Shown here: positions 17,436 through 26,908 of the stretch, in pieces
Numbering within the stretch: the first letter of the stretch is position 1
How the letters are laid out: each line of letters starts with the position of its first letter
Source of the DNA: Candidatus Scalindua sp.
Lineage (GTDB): Bacteria > Planctomycetota > Brocadiia > Brocadiales > Scalinduaceae
NCBI GenBank assembly: GCA_031316155.1
Contig: JALDRB010000003.1
Location: 251,394-315,393, forward strand
DNA: 64,000 bases
Direction of reading: 5' to 3'
The notes under the pieces: model-generated
Seen by the model: only the letters and a program-made list of their open reading frames with translations
Told to the model about the DNA's origin: nothing
Databases searched by the model: none
Position numbers and translations under genes: made by a program

Positions 17436-19277
17436 TTACGCTAAATCCTTTTCAACCTGAAGATTGTCTATAATAAAACGTTGCCGGTCAGGAGTATTTT
17501 TCCCCATATAATAGCTGAGCAGCTGGATGATTGAATCTTTCTGGCCCAGCAGCAGCGGCTGCAGGCGAATATCGTTACCGATAAACTGTTCAAATTCCTG
17601 GGGTGAGATTTCCCCCAACCCTTTAAAGCGGGTTATCTCGGGGTTTTTGCCTAATATGTCTATGGCTTTCTGTTTTTCTTCTTCACTGTAACAGTAGAGA
17701 GTCTCCTTCTTGTTGCGAACGCGAAACAACGGTGTCTCCAGGATGTGTATGTGGCCATTCTTGACAAGGTCGGGGAAAAATTGTAAAAAAAATGTCATCA
17801 GGAGCAGACGTATGTGCATGCCGTCCACATCGGCATCAGTAGCAATGACGACATTATTATAACGCAGATTCTCAATATCATCTTCGATATTCAGGGCATG
17901 CTGCAACAGATTGAATTCTTCATTTTCGTAGACTACCTTTTTCGTCAGTCCGAAACAGTTAAGCGGTTTACCCCGGAGGCTGAAGACGGCCTGAGTCTCG
18001 ACGTTACGGGATTTGGTGATTGAACCGCTGGCAGAATCACCTTCTGTAATAAAGAGCGTGCTTTCGTAACGCTGTTCTTTCTTTTGATCGTTATAGTGGA
18101 TGCGGCAGTCGCGTAGTTTTTTATTGTGAAGATTGGCTTTTTTTGCCCGCTGGTTTGCCAGTTTCTTGATACCGGCAATCTCTTTTCGTTCACGTTCAGA
18201 CTGAAGAATACGCTTCAGGAGCTTGTCTGCAGTATCTGAATGTTTGTGCAGGTGGTCGTCCAACTCTTTCTTTACAAAATCGTTAATAAATGTCCGGATC
18301 GTAATTCCCGTTGGACTGATATTGGAAGAACCCAGCTTTGTTTTTGTTTGAGATTCAAAAACCGGTTCCTGTATGCGCACGCTGATAGCGGCCACAATAG
18401 AAGCCCGGACATCAGTGGCGTCAAAATCCTTTTTATAGAATTCACGGACACTCCTGACCAAAGCTTCACGGAAAGCAGCCAGATGGGTACCTCCCTGAGT
18501 CGTATGCTGTCCGTTGACAAATGAGTAATACTCTTCACCATACTGATCGGTATGGCTGATGGCAAACTCGATATCTTTTCCGCGGCAATGGATAACCGGG
18601 TACCTCAGCGCCTCGGGGTCAGTTTTGCGAAGCAGTAAATCGAGAAGTCCGTTTTCTGAATGAAATTTCTGACCATTAAAGTTTATAGTCAGGCCGGCAT
18701 TGAGGCAGGCATAGTTCCAGAGTTGATTTTCAAGAAAATCAGGGATAAAGCGGTAATTCTTGAAAACGGTTTCATCCGGAGAGAAGATGATTGTTGTACC
18801 GTTACGAAGGTCTGTCTTTGCAATTTTGTAGTCTTTCGTCATCTCACCTCTGGAAAATTCTATGGCCTTCATCTTGCCGTCCCGTATTGCCTGCACCTTG
18901 AAATAATTGGAAAGAGCGTTCACGGCTTTTGTGCCGATACCATTCAGACCTACTGATTTCTGAAACGCGTCCGAGTCGTATTTTCCACCTGTGTTAATCC
19001 TGGCAACACAATCGAACACTTTACCCAGGGGGATACCGCGCCCGTAATCCCGAACCTGAACCTGGTGTTCGCTGATTTTAATTTCGATTGTGTTGCCGAA
19101 CCCCATCACATGTTCATCGATAGCGTTGTCGATCACTTCTTTAACCAGAACATAGATGCCATCGTCCATGGACGATCCGTCCCCGAGTTTGCCTATATAC
19201 ATCCCGGGGCGAAGCCGGATATGCTCCTTCCAGTCCAGGGATTTTATCTGCTCTTCAGTATAAGTTGACTTAATCAT
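17436..19277 (-). CDS. parE: DNA topoisomerase IV subunit B, Bacteroidota-like
   Basis: The GHKL ATPase domain is clear ([42 protein letters not shown]). The TOPRIM domain follows with TEGDSASGS and [10 protein letters not shown]. Length 613 is normal. ATG 19277 ([10 protein letters not shown]) is preferred to the upstream TTG at 19313, whose extra 12 residues overlap a repeat. [20 protein letters not shown] and the sequence around it are characteristic of Bacteroidota ParE, which suggests old gene transfer or a lineage-specific paralogue. It provides the ATP-driven gate for the ParC partner. Confidence 0.9.
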   Translation of the reverse strand: MIKSTYTEEQIKSLDWKEHIRLRPGMYIGKLGDGSSMDDGIYVLVKEVIDNAIDEHVMGFGNTIEIKISEHQVQVRDYGRGIPLGKVFDCVARINTGGKYDSDAFQKSVGLNGIGTKAVNALSNYFKVQAIRDGKMKAIEFSRGEMTKDYKIAKTDLRNGTTIIFSPDETVFKNYRFIPDFLENQLWNYACLNAGLTINFNGQKFHSENGLLDLLLRKTDPEALRYPVIHCRGKDIEFAISHTDQYGEEYYSFVNGQHTTQGGTHLAAFREALVRSVREFYKKDFDATDVRASIVAAISVRIQEPVFESQTKTKLGSSNISPTGITIRTFINDFVKKELDDHLHKHSDTADKLLKRILQSERERKEIAGIKKLANQRAKKANLHNKKLRDCRIHYNDQKKEQRYESTLFITEGDSASGSITKSRNVETQAVFSLRGKPLNCFGLTKKVVYENEEFNLLQHALNIEDDIENLRYNNVVIATDADVDGMHIRLLLMTFFLQFFPDLVKNGHIHILETPLFRVRNKKETLYCYSEEEKQKAIDILGKNPEITRFKGLGEISPQEFEQFIGNDIRLQPLLLGQKDSIIQLLSYYMGKNTPDRQRFIIDNLQVEKDLA

Positions 19278-19305
19278 ATCTTTTTTTAAGTTAAAAGTGC
19301 CTGAG

Positions 19306-19490
19306 GTGGACAAGCCAGAACCAAACAGGGGTTAATAAATAACAAATCTCAATTTACAAAGTCCAAACAAATTTCAAATTACAATGTTCGAATTATCAAA
19401 CTAGTTTGTTTGGAATTTTAGATTTGTTCGTTGTGATTTGTTTGTTATTTGGAGCTTGTTATTTGGTGTTTACCCGCCCGGCCTATCAGC
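19306..19490. repeat. dispersed AT-rich inverted repeat, copy 2 (reverse orientation)
   Basis: It starts with AGCCAGAACCAAACAGGGGT, the complement of the tail of copy 1. It goes on with AACAAATCTCAATTTACAAA and ends in TTATTTGGTGTTTACCCGCC. It lies in the parE upstream region. Confidence 0.75.
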
Positions 19491-20238
19491 CATTCGGATG
19501 GGTCAGATATCATGAAACACGCTATTAATAAATTTTTTGCCAAATATGGTTAAAATATTTTTGTTAAAAGTGCCTGAGGTGAACTAAAGTGCCTGAAGTT
19601 AGAACTGCTTTTCCGCAACTTCCCGTCCGGTCAACAGGCCATTCGCCAGCCCCGTCCGTACCGGCCCTGGCGTGGCCAACGGGCCGAATGCGCTAACTCG
19701 AAAAATTTGCAGCTGAGCATAAAGATTAAAAAATCTTTGTCAATAAGAAAAATAAATAGCATATGCCTTTGTCAATTGATTACAGTTTCCTATTCTCTGT
19801 GATCAGAATGATAATGTCCTATTTAAGCAAAGTAGAAATGTCCTATAGAAAAGGAGCTATAATACCCGAATTTAGTGGAGTGTATTATGGCTGGAAAGGA
19901 CATTATCATTTTGGTATTACATAAAATTTTATTACGAAAATTCTACAATTTCCAAATAGAAATTTGAATTTTTTGCTTCCGACAAGGGATGGGATGAACG
20001 TCCAAAACAGTTATGCATAACAGATGATTCTATAAGCAAAGCGTTCAGTGACTAGATTAATGATTTCGTCTGCCTACCCATAGGCAGGGATTACGGATTG
20101 TAGATTCCTTTTTTTTGACAAGATTAACAGTATCTGCCGATTTGCGATTTTCTTTTTCTTACTTCTGTATTCTGGCTACCACCATTTATTTACTGCGAGT
20201 GTCCTGACTTCCTAAGAGAATAAATATTATACAATATT
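19491..20238. other. 748 bases without an intact gene
   Basis: GTGCCTGAGGTG-like words occur three times (near 19297, 19568 and 19590). A GC-rich patch (19620-19690) and an insertion-sequence fragment (19800-19960) follow. The rest is AT-rich and silent as far as I can see. Confidence 0.5.
19800..19960 (+). mobile_element. 5-prime fragment of an insertion sequence (tentative)
   Basis: The words ATAATGTCCTATTTAAGC and AAGTAGAAATGTCCTATA resemble tandem terminal sites. A start follows that reads MAGKDIIIL, similar to the opening of one transposase family, but it stops after 26 codons. A related TAGGACATTTCTATTTAG occurs in opposite sense at 21042-21059, so the HEPN/MNT pair lies between two such ends. 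Confidence 0.35.
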
Positions 20239-20637
20239 TTACATATTGTACTCACGCAAATACTTTTTTATGGTAGAGGAGATATTTTCTGTGGACTTTT
20301 TAGCATTCAATGCATCCTCTTTTGTATAGTGTGTAGGCCAATGAACAGGATATCTGGTATCAATATAAAATCTATTTAAGTAAATACATTCATCTTGAAT
20401 AATAGAAAGTGATGGTTCTTTTAAAAGGCATGTATTTAAAAGTTTAATCAAGTCATGAATTTTACTGAATTCCAAATCATAGGCTATGATAAACGACTTT
20501 AAATACTTCTCAGCAGCTTGCTGATAATGAAAGCAAATCTGAGCAAAGTAAGTGGAATTCTCTATAATGGAACTTGCAAATCCACTATCTTCATCAGCTT
20601 TTTTGATCCATTCTTCTATTAAACGCCTATCAACCAT
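20239..20637 (-). CDS. HEPN domain protein (toxin of MNT/HEPN pair)
   Basis: The 132 residues match the HEPN family: WIKKADEDSGFASSII, FHYQQAAEKYLKSFIIAYDLE and KIHDLIKLL. This subclass lacks a clear R-x4-6-H ribonuclease motif, so toxicity is not certain. It overlaps the upstream MNT gene by 8 bases, which shows a translationally coupled operon. Confidence 0.85.
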   Translation of the reverse strand: MVDRRLIEEWIKKADEDSGFASSIIENSTYFAQICFHYQQAAEKYLKSFIIAYDLEFSKIHDLIKLLNTCLLKEPSLSIIQDECIYLNRFYIDTRYPVHWPTHYTKEDALNAKKSTENISSTIKKYLREYNM

Positions 20638-20953
20638 AAAGAACTTTGCCTTCTTTGAATATCTTCCTTAAAAATGGATCACCAATCTTCAGTCTTTCAT
20701 TCACCTCTTCCGGTTTATAGACAAGCATATCAAGCGCTATATTTCTTTTAATAAGCCTGTCAAGTTCTCTCATACGATCGATTCCATAGTAAGGAGTATC
20801 AGACTTAATTATTAGAAAATCAATATCGTTTATCTCATTGTCTCCCCATACAGCAGAACCAAAAAGTATTATTTTTTCTGGTTTATATTTATTAATAAGC
20901 TGCTGTTTGATATTTTCTATTTCAGTTAGAAGTTCGCTACTTTTCATTATCAA
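20630..20953 (-). CDS. MNT-type nucleotidyltransferase
   Basis: A 107-residue minimal nucleotidyltransferase: KIILFGSAVWGDNEINDIDFLII carries GS and D-x-D, and ALDMLVYKPEEV gives the third acidic residue. It is the first gene of a pair with the HEPN protein and probably modifies it. ATG 20947 is an alternative start. Confidence 0.85.
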   Translation of the reverse strand: MIMKSSELLTEIENIKQQLINKYKPEKIILFGSAVWGDNEINDIDFLIIKSDTPYYGIDRMRELDRLIKRNIALDMLVYKPEEVNERLKIGDPFLRKIFKEGKVLYG

Positions 20954-21028
20954 TTGTATATTGTTTTCTGATATTTAACTCGTTGATTATACTTACTCTA
21001 TAGTTTGTGGACAAGAACTATATTTTAA

Positions 21029-21069
21029 TTGTCAAGGCAAAGTAGGACATTTCTATTTAGCCTTGACAA
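21029..21069. repeat. 41-base imperfect palindrome
   Basis: TTGTCAAGGC and GCCTTGACAA are perfect 10-base arms, extended by AAAGTAG/CTATTTA inside. It contains the TAGGACATTTCTATTT word found at the IS fragment near 19815-19840. It could be an insertion-sequence end or a terminator of the divergent region. Confidence 0.6.
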
Positions 21070-21641
21070 TTCTTCTTTTTCTTCTTGACAAAGTGACTTG
21101 GCCAATGTAGGGACAGAGTCATATATTAGCTAAATGTTTCACTTGCTTTTGCTGAATATTATCTCAACTTTGTAAATTGTTGTAAGCTTACAATAAAACG
21201 AGAGGAGAGAAGTAATGATGCAAAGATTGGTTTTGGCTTTTACGTTTCCGCATTTTTTCTTACCCGTATCTGCATTCTACGCAGAAAGCAAACTATACAT
21301 TGTTAATGCCGTATTACGTATCATGTTTCGGTTTTCTCAAAATGTTTCAAATACAATCTCAAAATTTTCTCATTTTCAATCTTTCCTCTGTTCAAGGGGG
21401 GTATCGATCGTGAAACATATATTGCAGGTCATCACGAGCAGGCGTTATAAGAGGTTTTGTTATAGTTCTATAACATTTTTTCAAAGGGGTCAAATCCTTC
21501 CATGGCTACATTGCCCCTTTAGTTTATTGTAAAGCTTTAATAGTAAAAATTACTTGCAAGGTATTGTTATTAACTTACTCGAAGAAATCAGAAAACAATG
21601 AAAAAATATTTGTCTTAATGTTATGACAGGATAAATGTAAT
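21070..21641. other. 572 bases without a supported gene
   Basis: A 105-codon frame at 21215-21532 has a fair ribosome site (GAGGAGAG) but codes an odd Phe/Ser-rich sequence without family resemblance, so I do not call it. Confidence 0.4.
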
Positions 21642-21830
21642 ATGAACAAAAACAGAAACTACGAAATAGTGATTTCTTTATCGGCGATAGCTACTGCCCT
21701 TGCTGTTTTGTTTGTATCCGTATGGCAAGGTATGGAAATAAGAATTCATAAACGTATGTCCGTTATTCCAAAATTATCTATAGATAGAAATTATTATGCA
21801 GATGTTTCAACAGTAATTAGTCGAGCCTGA
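21642..21830 (+). pseudogene. truncated small membrane protein
   Basis: The 62 residues have one membrane segment (about 8-28, IVISLSAIATALAVLFVSVW) followed by QGMEIRIHKRMSVIPKLSI, a pattern known from small hypothetical proteins that continue with a soluble domain. Here the frame stops soon after, so it is probably a 5-prime fragment. Confidence 0.45.
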
Positions 21831-21935
21831 AAAATCTCGGATTCCTTACAAATAAAGGGAGAAAAGGGTTTTTGAGTGTGTTAAAATTGCAAGAAAATAG
21901 TAAAAAACACTCAAAAACCGGAGGTTTTTTTATGT

Positions 21936-22115
21936 TTAATCCAAACCAAGTTGTTTTTTTATAATGGCACAAAGACTTTCTTTTATTTCAGAATGGCGCG
22001 GCACAGGTGCTTTTTTACCATTTCTAGGATTTGTGTATATGTCATGTTTTTTCCCGTGGCGTTTCAAATAACAGCCCCCTTTGATTAGCTCCTTTATAAA
22101 ATTGCCTCTCTTCAA
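21936..22115 (-). CDS. hicA: HicA mRNA interferase toxin
   Basis: A 59-residue protein starting at TTG 22115 reads KRGNFIKELIKGGCYLKRHG, then KKHDIYTNPRNGKKAPVPRH. This is the HicA double-stranded-RNA-binding-like fold with the catalytic histidine region (RHGKKHDIY). HicA cleaves mRNA during translation. Its start overlaps the hicB stop by 3 bases, so the two are co-translated. Confidence 0.85.
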   Translation of the reverse strand: MKRGNFIKELIKGGCYLKRHGKKHDIYTNPRNGKKAPVPRHSEIKESLCAIIKKQLGLD

Positions 22116-22318
22116 ACATCAACTCCAATTTCTTTAATCTTTACATCCTTGTTAGGTTGTATTACCTCATCTTCCATCATCATATGATAGGCATCTTTTA
22201 TGTTTTCCTCTAACTCTTCAATGGTTTCGCCCTGGCTGAAGACACCTGGAATTTCCTTTAATCTTCCGACATACCAATTATCATCTATCCAATATTCTAA
22301 AGAAAAGTTCCTAATCAT
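22112..22318 (-). CDS. hicB: HicB-like antitoxin
   Basis: The 68 residues show the partial RNase H-like fold of HicB antitoxins: LEYWIDDNWYVGRLKEIPGV, then SQGETIEELEENIKDAYHM. There is no C-terminal DNA-binding domain, as in the short HicB class. AGGAGG lies just before the ATG. It is the upstream gene of the hicBA operon and neutralises HicA. Confidence 0.9.
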   Translation of the reverse strand: MIRNFSLEYWIDDNWYVGRLKEIPGVFSQGETIEELEENIKDAYHMMMEDEVIQPNKDVKIKEIGVDV

Positions 22319-22605
22319 ATTTCCTCCTGTTTAAATTTTGAGTACAAATATTTTCTTTAAGCTTCAATATCATCAATAAGGATTAAATTTTACATGAATT
22401 TGTATTTATATTCAACCAATAATGACATGGATTAATGAATAAAAGGGGTGCAGTACATGGGTATATTTCCGCTTATTGTCTTATGAGTAACCATTATCAC
22501 ATGGATTTGTCTGGCGTAAGGGGTTGATTTAAAAAATTACATCAATAAAGCGTGTGAATATGAAGTGGTAATAGTGGTGTATGAAGGCCTGGTACTTCTT
22601 GTTAA

Positions 22606-22872
22606 TTAAATCTTATTTTTGTAATATGTCCGGTCTTTATAGCCCAACAATAGTCTTGGAACGCTGACATCCTCATCAATCTCTTCCCAGTGGAGAACTG
22701 TCCCTCCGCCACTAATTTCATATTTATCTCTTTGTTCCGGTGTTGCATTAAGTAAACGAGGAAAATATACTAACGGAATTGATAGTAGCCTTCCATCAAT
22801 GAGACTAACCCACATGTTATCATTATCAAACCATATTTTATTTGCTGAAGTTTCAAATGTTAAAGTGCTCAT
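22606..22872 (-). CDS. DUF2442 protein
   Basis: The 88 residues (IWFDNDNMWVSLIDGRLLSIPLVYFPRLL and HWEEIDEDVSVPRLLLG) match DUF2442, a small family found beside DUF4160 and thought to form toxin-antitoxin-like pairs. Its start overlaps the end of the DUF4160 remnant, as in intact pairs. Confidence 0.85.
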   Translation of the reverse strand: MSTLTFETSANKIWFDNDNMWVSLIDGRLLSIPLVYFPRLLNATPEQRDKYEISGGGTVLHWEEIDEDVSVPRLLLGYKDRTYYKNKI

Positions 22873-22990
22873 TCCATTTCTCTTCCTTAATCAGATTTTT
22901 GTTTTCTCCTATCTTGTCTCTAAACTCGTTCAATTCTTTACTATTGAATCCGTAGTTACTGGCTAAAGAGACTAACAGTGTTTTATGATA
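22853..22990 (-). pseudogene. DUF4160 C-terminal remnant
   Basis: In the frame upstream of DUF2442 the minus strand reads LASNYGFNSKELNEFRDKIG and EEKWNEHFNI, the usual end of DUF4160. No start or N-terminal half is found, so only a stub of about 40 residues remains. Confidence 0.65.
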
Positions 22991-23022
22991 GATAGTGGTA
23001 TAAAAAAAGGATGGAGTTGGCG

Positions 23023-23403
23023 TCATGAACCGTTTTCTTTCTTTGAAGTGAGGTTTACGTTAAGGCTAATGTCATATGACGTCCAGGGAGCAGACTCTGT
23101 ACCAAACTGAATGGCCTCTACTCCACTGGTAACAATACCTTTAATGCATTGTTCGCAAACATCATTACCTTCAGGGCATTCATAACCGGATTCCCACTCA
23201 ACAATTATTAGGTACCGTGCTGTGCTTGCGCAGTGTGCACATTTGAACTGATCGACATGAGAAGGAACAGGTTTTACACCTATTACTCGATCGAACCGAA
23301 AAAAATCTCCAAAATCGGGTTTAGGGATCTCAGGGTTTACGTAAACGTTTAAAACACGTCCATCGAGATTTCGTAGAACGTCATCAGGGGTGGCCCCTCC
23401 CAT
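23023..23403 (-). CDS. hypothetical protein with a possible zinc site
   Basis: I do not recognise this 126-residue protein. It has CAHC at about 54-57 and CEQC at about 83-86, spaced like a zinc-ribbon. AAAGG stands just before the ATG. The neighbours are toxin-antitoxin genes, with no evident operon. Confidence 0.5.
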   Translation of the reverse strand: MGGATPDDVLRNLDGRVLNVYVNPEIPKPDFGDFFRFDRVIGVKPVPSHVDQFKCAHCASTARYLIIVEWESGYECPEGNDVCEQCIKGIVTSGVEAIQFGTESAPWTSYDISLNVNLTSKKENGS

Positions 23404-23638
23404 CCTTTTAAAGTGATTTTCTGCGGCATATCTCCCTACCTCTCAGGGGTAAAGATCGGATTTGAATTAGCGTTACATACTGCCTTCTTATTTTACGGTT
23501 ACTGGTACACGTATTATACTTTAACAGATGACTCATTATAATGACATTTGAGCATGTAAATAGTATCTAAAAATCAATGTATAGAAATAGTTGAAAGGTT
23601 ACTTATTGAGAAAAATGAGTAATAAGCAACTGTTTCTT
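23404..23638. other. intergenic stretch, no gene seen
   Basis: AT-rich, without a clear frame or repeat. Confidence 0.35.
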
Positions 23639-24070
23639 TTAATCTATTCTGCCTAAACGAGCGACAACGCATTCTTTTATATTCTCGGCAAGCTTATACG
23701 CCTCTTGTGCCTGTACAATCTCTATAGTCTCAAAAGATATATTGCCAGGATAACGCCCTTCAACAACATAATCATTAAGAACCCGACCCGCTTCGACAAG
23801 TTGATCAAAATCGTCATCATAATCCGAACAATATTCAAGGAGTTCAACAATATCATGAGTTTTCTTTAACTCCCAGCCTTTTGATATGAGGTAAGCTTTT
23901 AAATATTTTTCAGCTGCCTCTTGACACAGGAAACAAATAGTATGACAGGCAGCATCATCACGTTCCAGCTCGTGTCCTGCAACGGCAAAATTCTCATCGG
24001 CAAATTTTAGCCATTCTCCTATAGTTTTATTCGGTGTTTTTTTGTTTTCTTTCATAAAGGACTTTTCCAT
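23639..24070 (-). CDS. HEPN domain protein (second such pair)
   Basis: The 143 residues have the HEPN core: WLKFADENFAVAGHELER, CFLCQEAAEKYLKAYLISKG and KTHDIVELLEYC. It overlaps the upstream MNT gene by 29 bases if ATG 24055 (MKENKK) is used, by 44 if ATG 24070. This is the same type as the pair at 20.2-21.0 kb but clearly diverged. Confidence 0.85.
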   Translation of the reverse strand: MEKSFMKENKKTPNKTIGEWLKFADENFAVAGHELERDDAACHTICFLCQEAAEKYLKAYLISKGWELKKTHDIVELLEYCSDYDDDFDQLVEAGRVLNDYVVEGRYPGNISFETIEIVQAQEAYKLAENIKECVVARLGRID

Positions 24071-24401
24071 CCTTAAAAATATGGTGTAAGTAAAAAGGAT
24101 TACGGTTCTTTAAATTTTCTGCTACCTCCTCAGGTTTTCGCACAATAATATCAATACCAAATCTTCTACCAGTCAATAAACGATCTATTTCTCTACGGAT
24201 TTCTCGATTTTTTTGTTGAGAATCTTTAATCACCAAAAGGTCTAAATCGCTATCTTGATCTGAATCTCCTCTGGCATAGGAACCAAAAATGAGAATCTTT
24301 TCCGGCTGAATAGAGCAAACAATTTTGTCTACAATATAATTGATTAAATCACCCGTTAAACGAGATGTTTTTAGTTTGAGATCTTTCTCTGATACATTCA
24401 T
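24027..24401 (-). CDS. MNT-type nucleotidyltransferase (second such pair)
   Basis: ATG 24401 (MNVSEKDLKL) gives 124 residues with KILIFGSYARGDSDQDSDLD, the GS and D-x-D signature, and FGIDIIVRKPEEVAE with a third acidic residue. It pairs with the overlapping HEPN gene. The longer frame back to 24482 lacks support. Confidence 0.85.
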   Translation of the reverse strand: MNVSEKDLKLKTSRLTGDLINYIVDKIVCSIQPEKILIFGSYARGDSDQDSDLDLLVIKDSQQKNREIRREIDRLLTGRRFGIDIIVRKPEEVAENLKNRNPFYLHHIFKDGKVLYERKQKNTE

Positions 24402-24782
24402 AGTGATATGGTAAATTGTTGCTGTGATTAAATCAATACAAATCAATTGAAAAGGAATTGAAATAGAGTGAAAAGAGGTCACTCATTTTGTGCCAAGAAC
24501 AAACAATAAGGTGAGGGGTTAGATTAAAAGGATTGGCAAGTGATTTGTGTTGTATCTTACTGGACAAATAAATAAAATACTAAGTGTGTAGAAGGAATGG
24601 TGCAGGTGGCAGTTGCGAAAGGGCGCAGGAAAAAAGAAAATAAAGTACAGGAGTCAGAAGCCAGAATTTAGAGATAGTCTGACAACTTAAAAAAATTTTT
24701 AGGATTAAAATAAAAGTAAACGCTCACAGGTTTATAGTTCACCGTTCCGGGTTATCTTTTTTTTCGTTGACCGTTATTTAAA
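24402..24782. other. 381 bases without a gene
   Basis: AT-rich. The sequence holds no recognised element; promoters of the divergent MNT and Nudix genes probably lie here. Confidence 0.4.
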
Positions 24783-25217
24783 ATGGGAATACCTATTCAA
24801 TCAAGTTACACTCATGCAGGCGGTATTGTCTGGAAAATGATCAAAAATGAGCCCCAGTTTCTAATTGTTACTCCCAAAAGCAATCCTTCTTACTGGGTAT
24901 TACCCAAAGGCCACATTGAAGAGGGTGAAAGGATTGAGGAGACGTCTATTCGGGAAGTAAGAGAGGAAACAGGTGTCGATGCCAGAGTAATTGCTGCTGT
25001 AGGGTCTACAAAGTATGAAACTGACAATGAATTTGTTCATGTAATGTTTTATTTAATGGAATTTTTAAAGGAGCAAGAGCATGACAAACACGAGGGACGA
25101 TGATCCAGGTGGTGTACTTTTCAAGAGGCGATAACCCTTTTAACATTTAGTGATACAAAACAACTGCTTAGTTTAGCTAAGCGCCGTTTAGAAGAAATTA
25201 TCAGGTTTAAAATATAG
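24783..25217 (+). pseudogene. Nudix hydrolase with an in-frame TGA
   Basis: The Nudix box G-x5-E-x7-REUxEE is complete ([20 protein letters not shown]). The frame meets TGA at 25101-25103 but continues without shift through WCTFQEAITLLTFSDTKQLL and LAKRRLEEIIRFKI to TAG 25217, a normal family end. One base change (CGA, AGA or GGA to TGA) explains it. Such small Nudix enzymes clean up nucleoside diphosphate derivatives such as Ap4A. The catalytic box lies before the stop, so a shortened protein may still be made. Confidence 0.8.
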
Positions 25218-25312
25218 TTCTTGTTCGAAAAATAGAGAGGCAATATAAGCTATGAAGCCATGGAGCTTCATCTCACGAAGGAGAAGGGCAAGACTTGTGA
25301 GGGAGGAGAGGT

Positions 25313-25711
25313 ATGAAAAAATGGATGATTGTTCTGTTTCTGGTGTTGGCAGGATGCGTTTCAAGCAAACCTTTTGTTGCATCGAAAGCTTCATTTGGAA
25401 CGGTAACTGGCAGGGTGCTTCTCATGAACGGTGAATCCGTTCGTTCTCAAACGGTAAATCTCCTCGAACTTATCGAGAGAAATGAGAAAGATTTTTTTTA
25501 TCCCTATATGAAAATAAAGTTTGAAATTTCTGCCATCACTGTTACCGATAATAACGGAAGATTTGTATTTGAACAAGTCAGACCGGGGATGTACAGTGTT
25601 ACGGTAGATGAGATTAAGGATGGAATGTTTAAGGTGCCGGTAGGAGAATCCAGGCAGGTCATGGCGGGAAAGCTGACTGATTTCGGGGATATTAGTATGA
25701 TGGTGGAATAG
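25313..25711 (+). CDS. lipoprotein with a carboxypeptidase-regulatory-like domain
   Basis: A lipobox (LFLVLAGC, Cys at about 15) ends a short signal peptide. The mature part is a beta sandwich of the carboxypeptidase regulatory type: GTVTGRVLLMNGE at the start, then TVTDNNGRFVFEQVRPGMYSV, typical of surface proteins of unknown binding. GGAGGAGAGG precedes the ATG. Confidence 0.75.
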   Translation: MKKWMIVLFLVLAGCVSSKPFVASKASFGTVTGRVLLMNGESVRSQTVNLLELIERNEKDFFYPYMKIKFEISAITVTDNNGRFVFEQVRPGMYSVTVDEIKDGMFKVPVGESRQVMAGKLTDFGDISMMVE

Positions 25712-25834
25712 AAGTACAGCGTGGTTGTATAGCCCTTTTGCAAAAATTTTTTTTTAATTCCTGCACTAAACATGCAGAGAGACAAAGTTTGGTAAAAGAG
25801 CTATTTACATAAATTGTCACGAAATCCAATATAA

Positions 25835-26180
25835 AGCATCAAATAATAAAATACAAATAACAAACAAATTACAACTAACAAATCCAAAATTCTTTACCCT
25901 GTTAAATCATTTAGGATGATGTCATTACAACAACTTTCAAAAGTCTTATTTTTTATAAAAGCAAAAGAAAATGTCAGGATATGTATTTAACTGGGCGAGC
26001 AAACTGGTTTGAAAATTCGCCTGTCCGAATGACTTGTTCAGGCGGGAACATTGTAATTTGAAATTTGTTTGGGTTTTGTAAACTGAGATTTGTCTGCCTC
26101 TGCGCAGCACCTGTCTGCGCGTATCGCACAGGTAGACGCAGACAGGTGATTTAATTCACTCCTTATTCGGTTCCAGATTG
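25835..26180. repeat. dispersed AT-rich inverted repeat, copy 3, with extra hairpin module
   Basis: Left arm AAGCATCAAATAATAAAATA and right arm ACATTGTAATTTGAAATTTG are set around a 150-base centre. It ends in a second palindrome, CACCTGTCTGCGCG ... CGCAGACAGGTG (26108-26151), also found in copy 5. It stands between the lipoprotein and the XXXCH gene. Confidence 0.75.
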
Positions 26181-26241
26181 TCCGGGTTAGTGGGTCTGGT
26201 AGAATATTTCATCAAAGTTGTATAACCTCTTGGTTCCTGCT

Positions 26242-26850
26242 CTATTTGTACCTTTCGTGGCACTCCTTTTTGAGCCGGTTGAGAGTCGTAACAGCATAGT
26301 TCATGGCTTGAAGGTCTGAATTCTTGAATGCCTTGTTGAGAGATTCTGCCTGATTCAGGTAGGTTTTATAAAACTCCTCTCCCTTGTCCGGGTAATTGCA
26401 CATGGCTTTTGAGTCCCGGTAGAATCTTTCGATCAGTATTGGTTTGGGAAGTGACTGCTCTTTTATGCAGCTTTTCATGATTGCTCCGAAGTCCTTTGAC
26501 ATTCGCTTTTTTAAGATTGTGTACTCTTCGAGCGCATTATCCCTAAGTTGTTTCGATTGTTGTTCTTTCACCTTGCTTTTCTTGGTATGATAGATCCGTT
26601 TGTCCTTTATAAGAGGCTTCACTTTTTTGTGAGCCAATTGGTTTGCTAATTTGCATTTCAGCTTGAAGGAGACTTTGTTATTCTTCGAGTTCAGGTCGAT
26701 CATTACCCTGGTATCAGGGGCTATGTCGAACTCTTCTTCACTGATAGAGACAACTCCTCTCTCCAGCTCGTCTGCAAGTTTCCTGAGATTCTCGGCTGTT
26801 TCTTTCACTGAAAGAGAGAACTCAAGATTTTTCTTCTTCTTTTCGGACAT
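26242..26850 (-). CDS. amphi-Trp/XXXCH domain protein
   Basis: ATG 26850 has AAGG five bases upstream. An N-terminal amphi-Trp-like domain (LSVKETAENLRKLADELERG, DTRVMIDLNSKNNKVSFKLK) is followed by a basic linker and a C-terminal four-helix-like segment that ends RLKKECHERYK. This matches the family called XXXCH proteins of GAK systems, where a CH without the first haem cysteine closes the protein. The ATP-grasp and CofD-like partners of GAK systems are not near, so here it is an orphan. Its function is unknown. Confidence 0.6.
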   Translation of the reverse strand: MSEKKKKNLEFSLSVKETAENLRKLADELERGVVSISEEEFDIAPDTRVMIDLNSKNNKVSFKLKCKLANQLAHKKVKPLIKDKRIYHTKKSKVKEQQSKQLRDNALEEYTILKKRMSKDFGAIMKSCIKEQSLPKPILIERFYRDSKAMCNYPDKGEEFYKTYLNQAESLNKAFKNSDLQAMNYAVTTLNRLKKECHERYK

Positions 26851-26908
26851 TGATGCCTTTATCAAGAATACTGTTGATATCGATTACTGAGTAGTTTTTA
26901 TTTCTCTC

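Noticed and set aside
21215..21532. 105-codon plus-strand frame with GAGGAGAG before ATG
   Set aside because: Composition is unlike a protein of this genome and nothing resembles a family; left uncalled.
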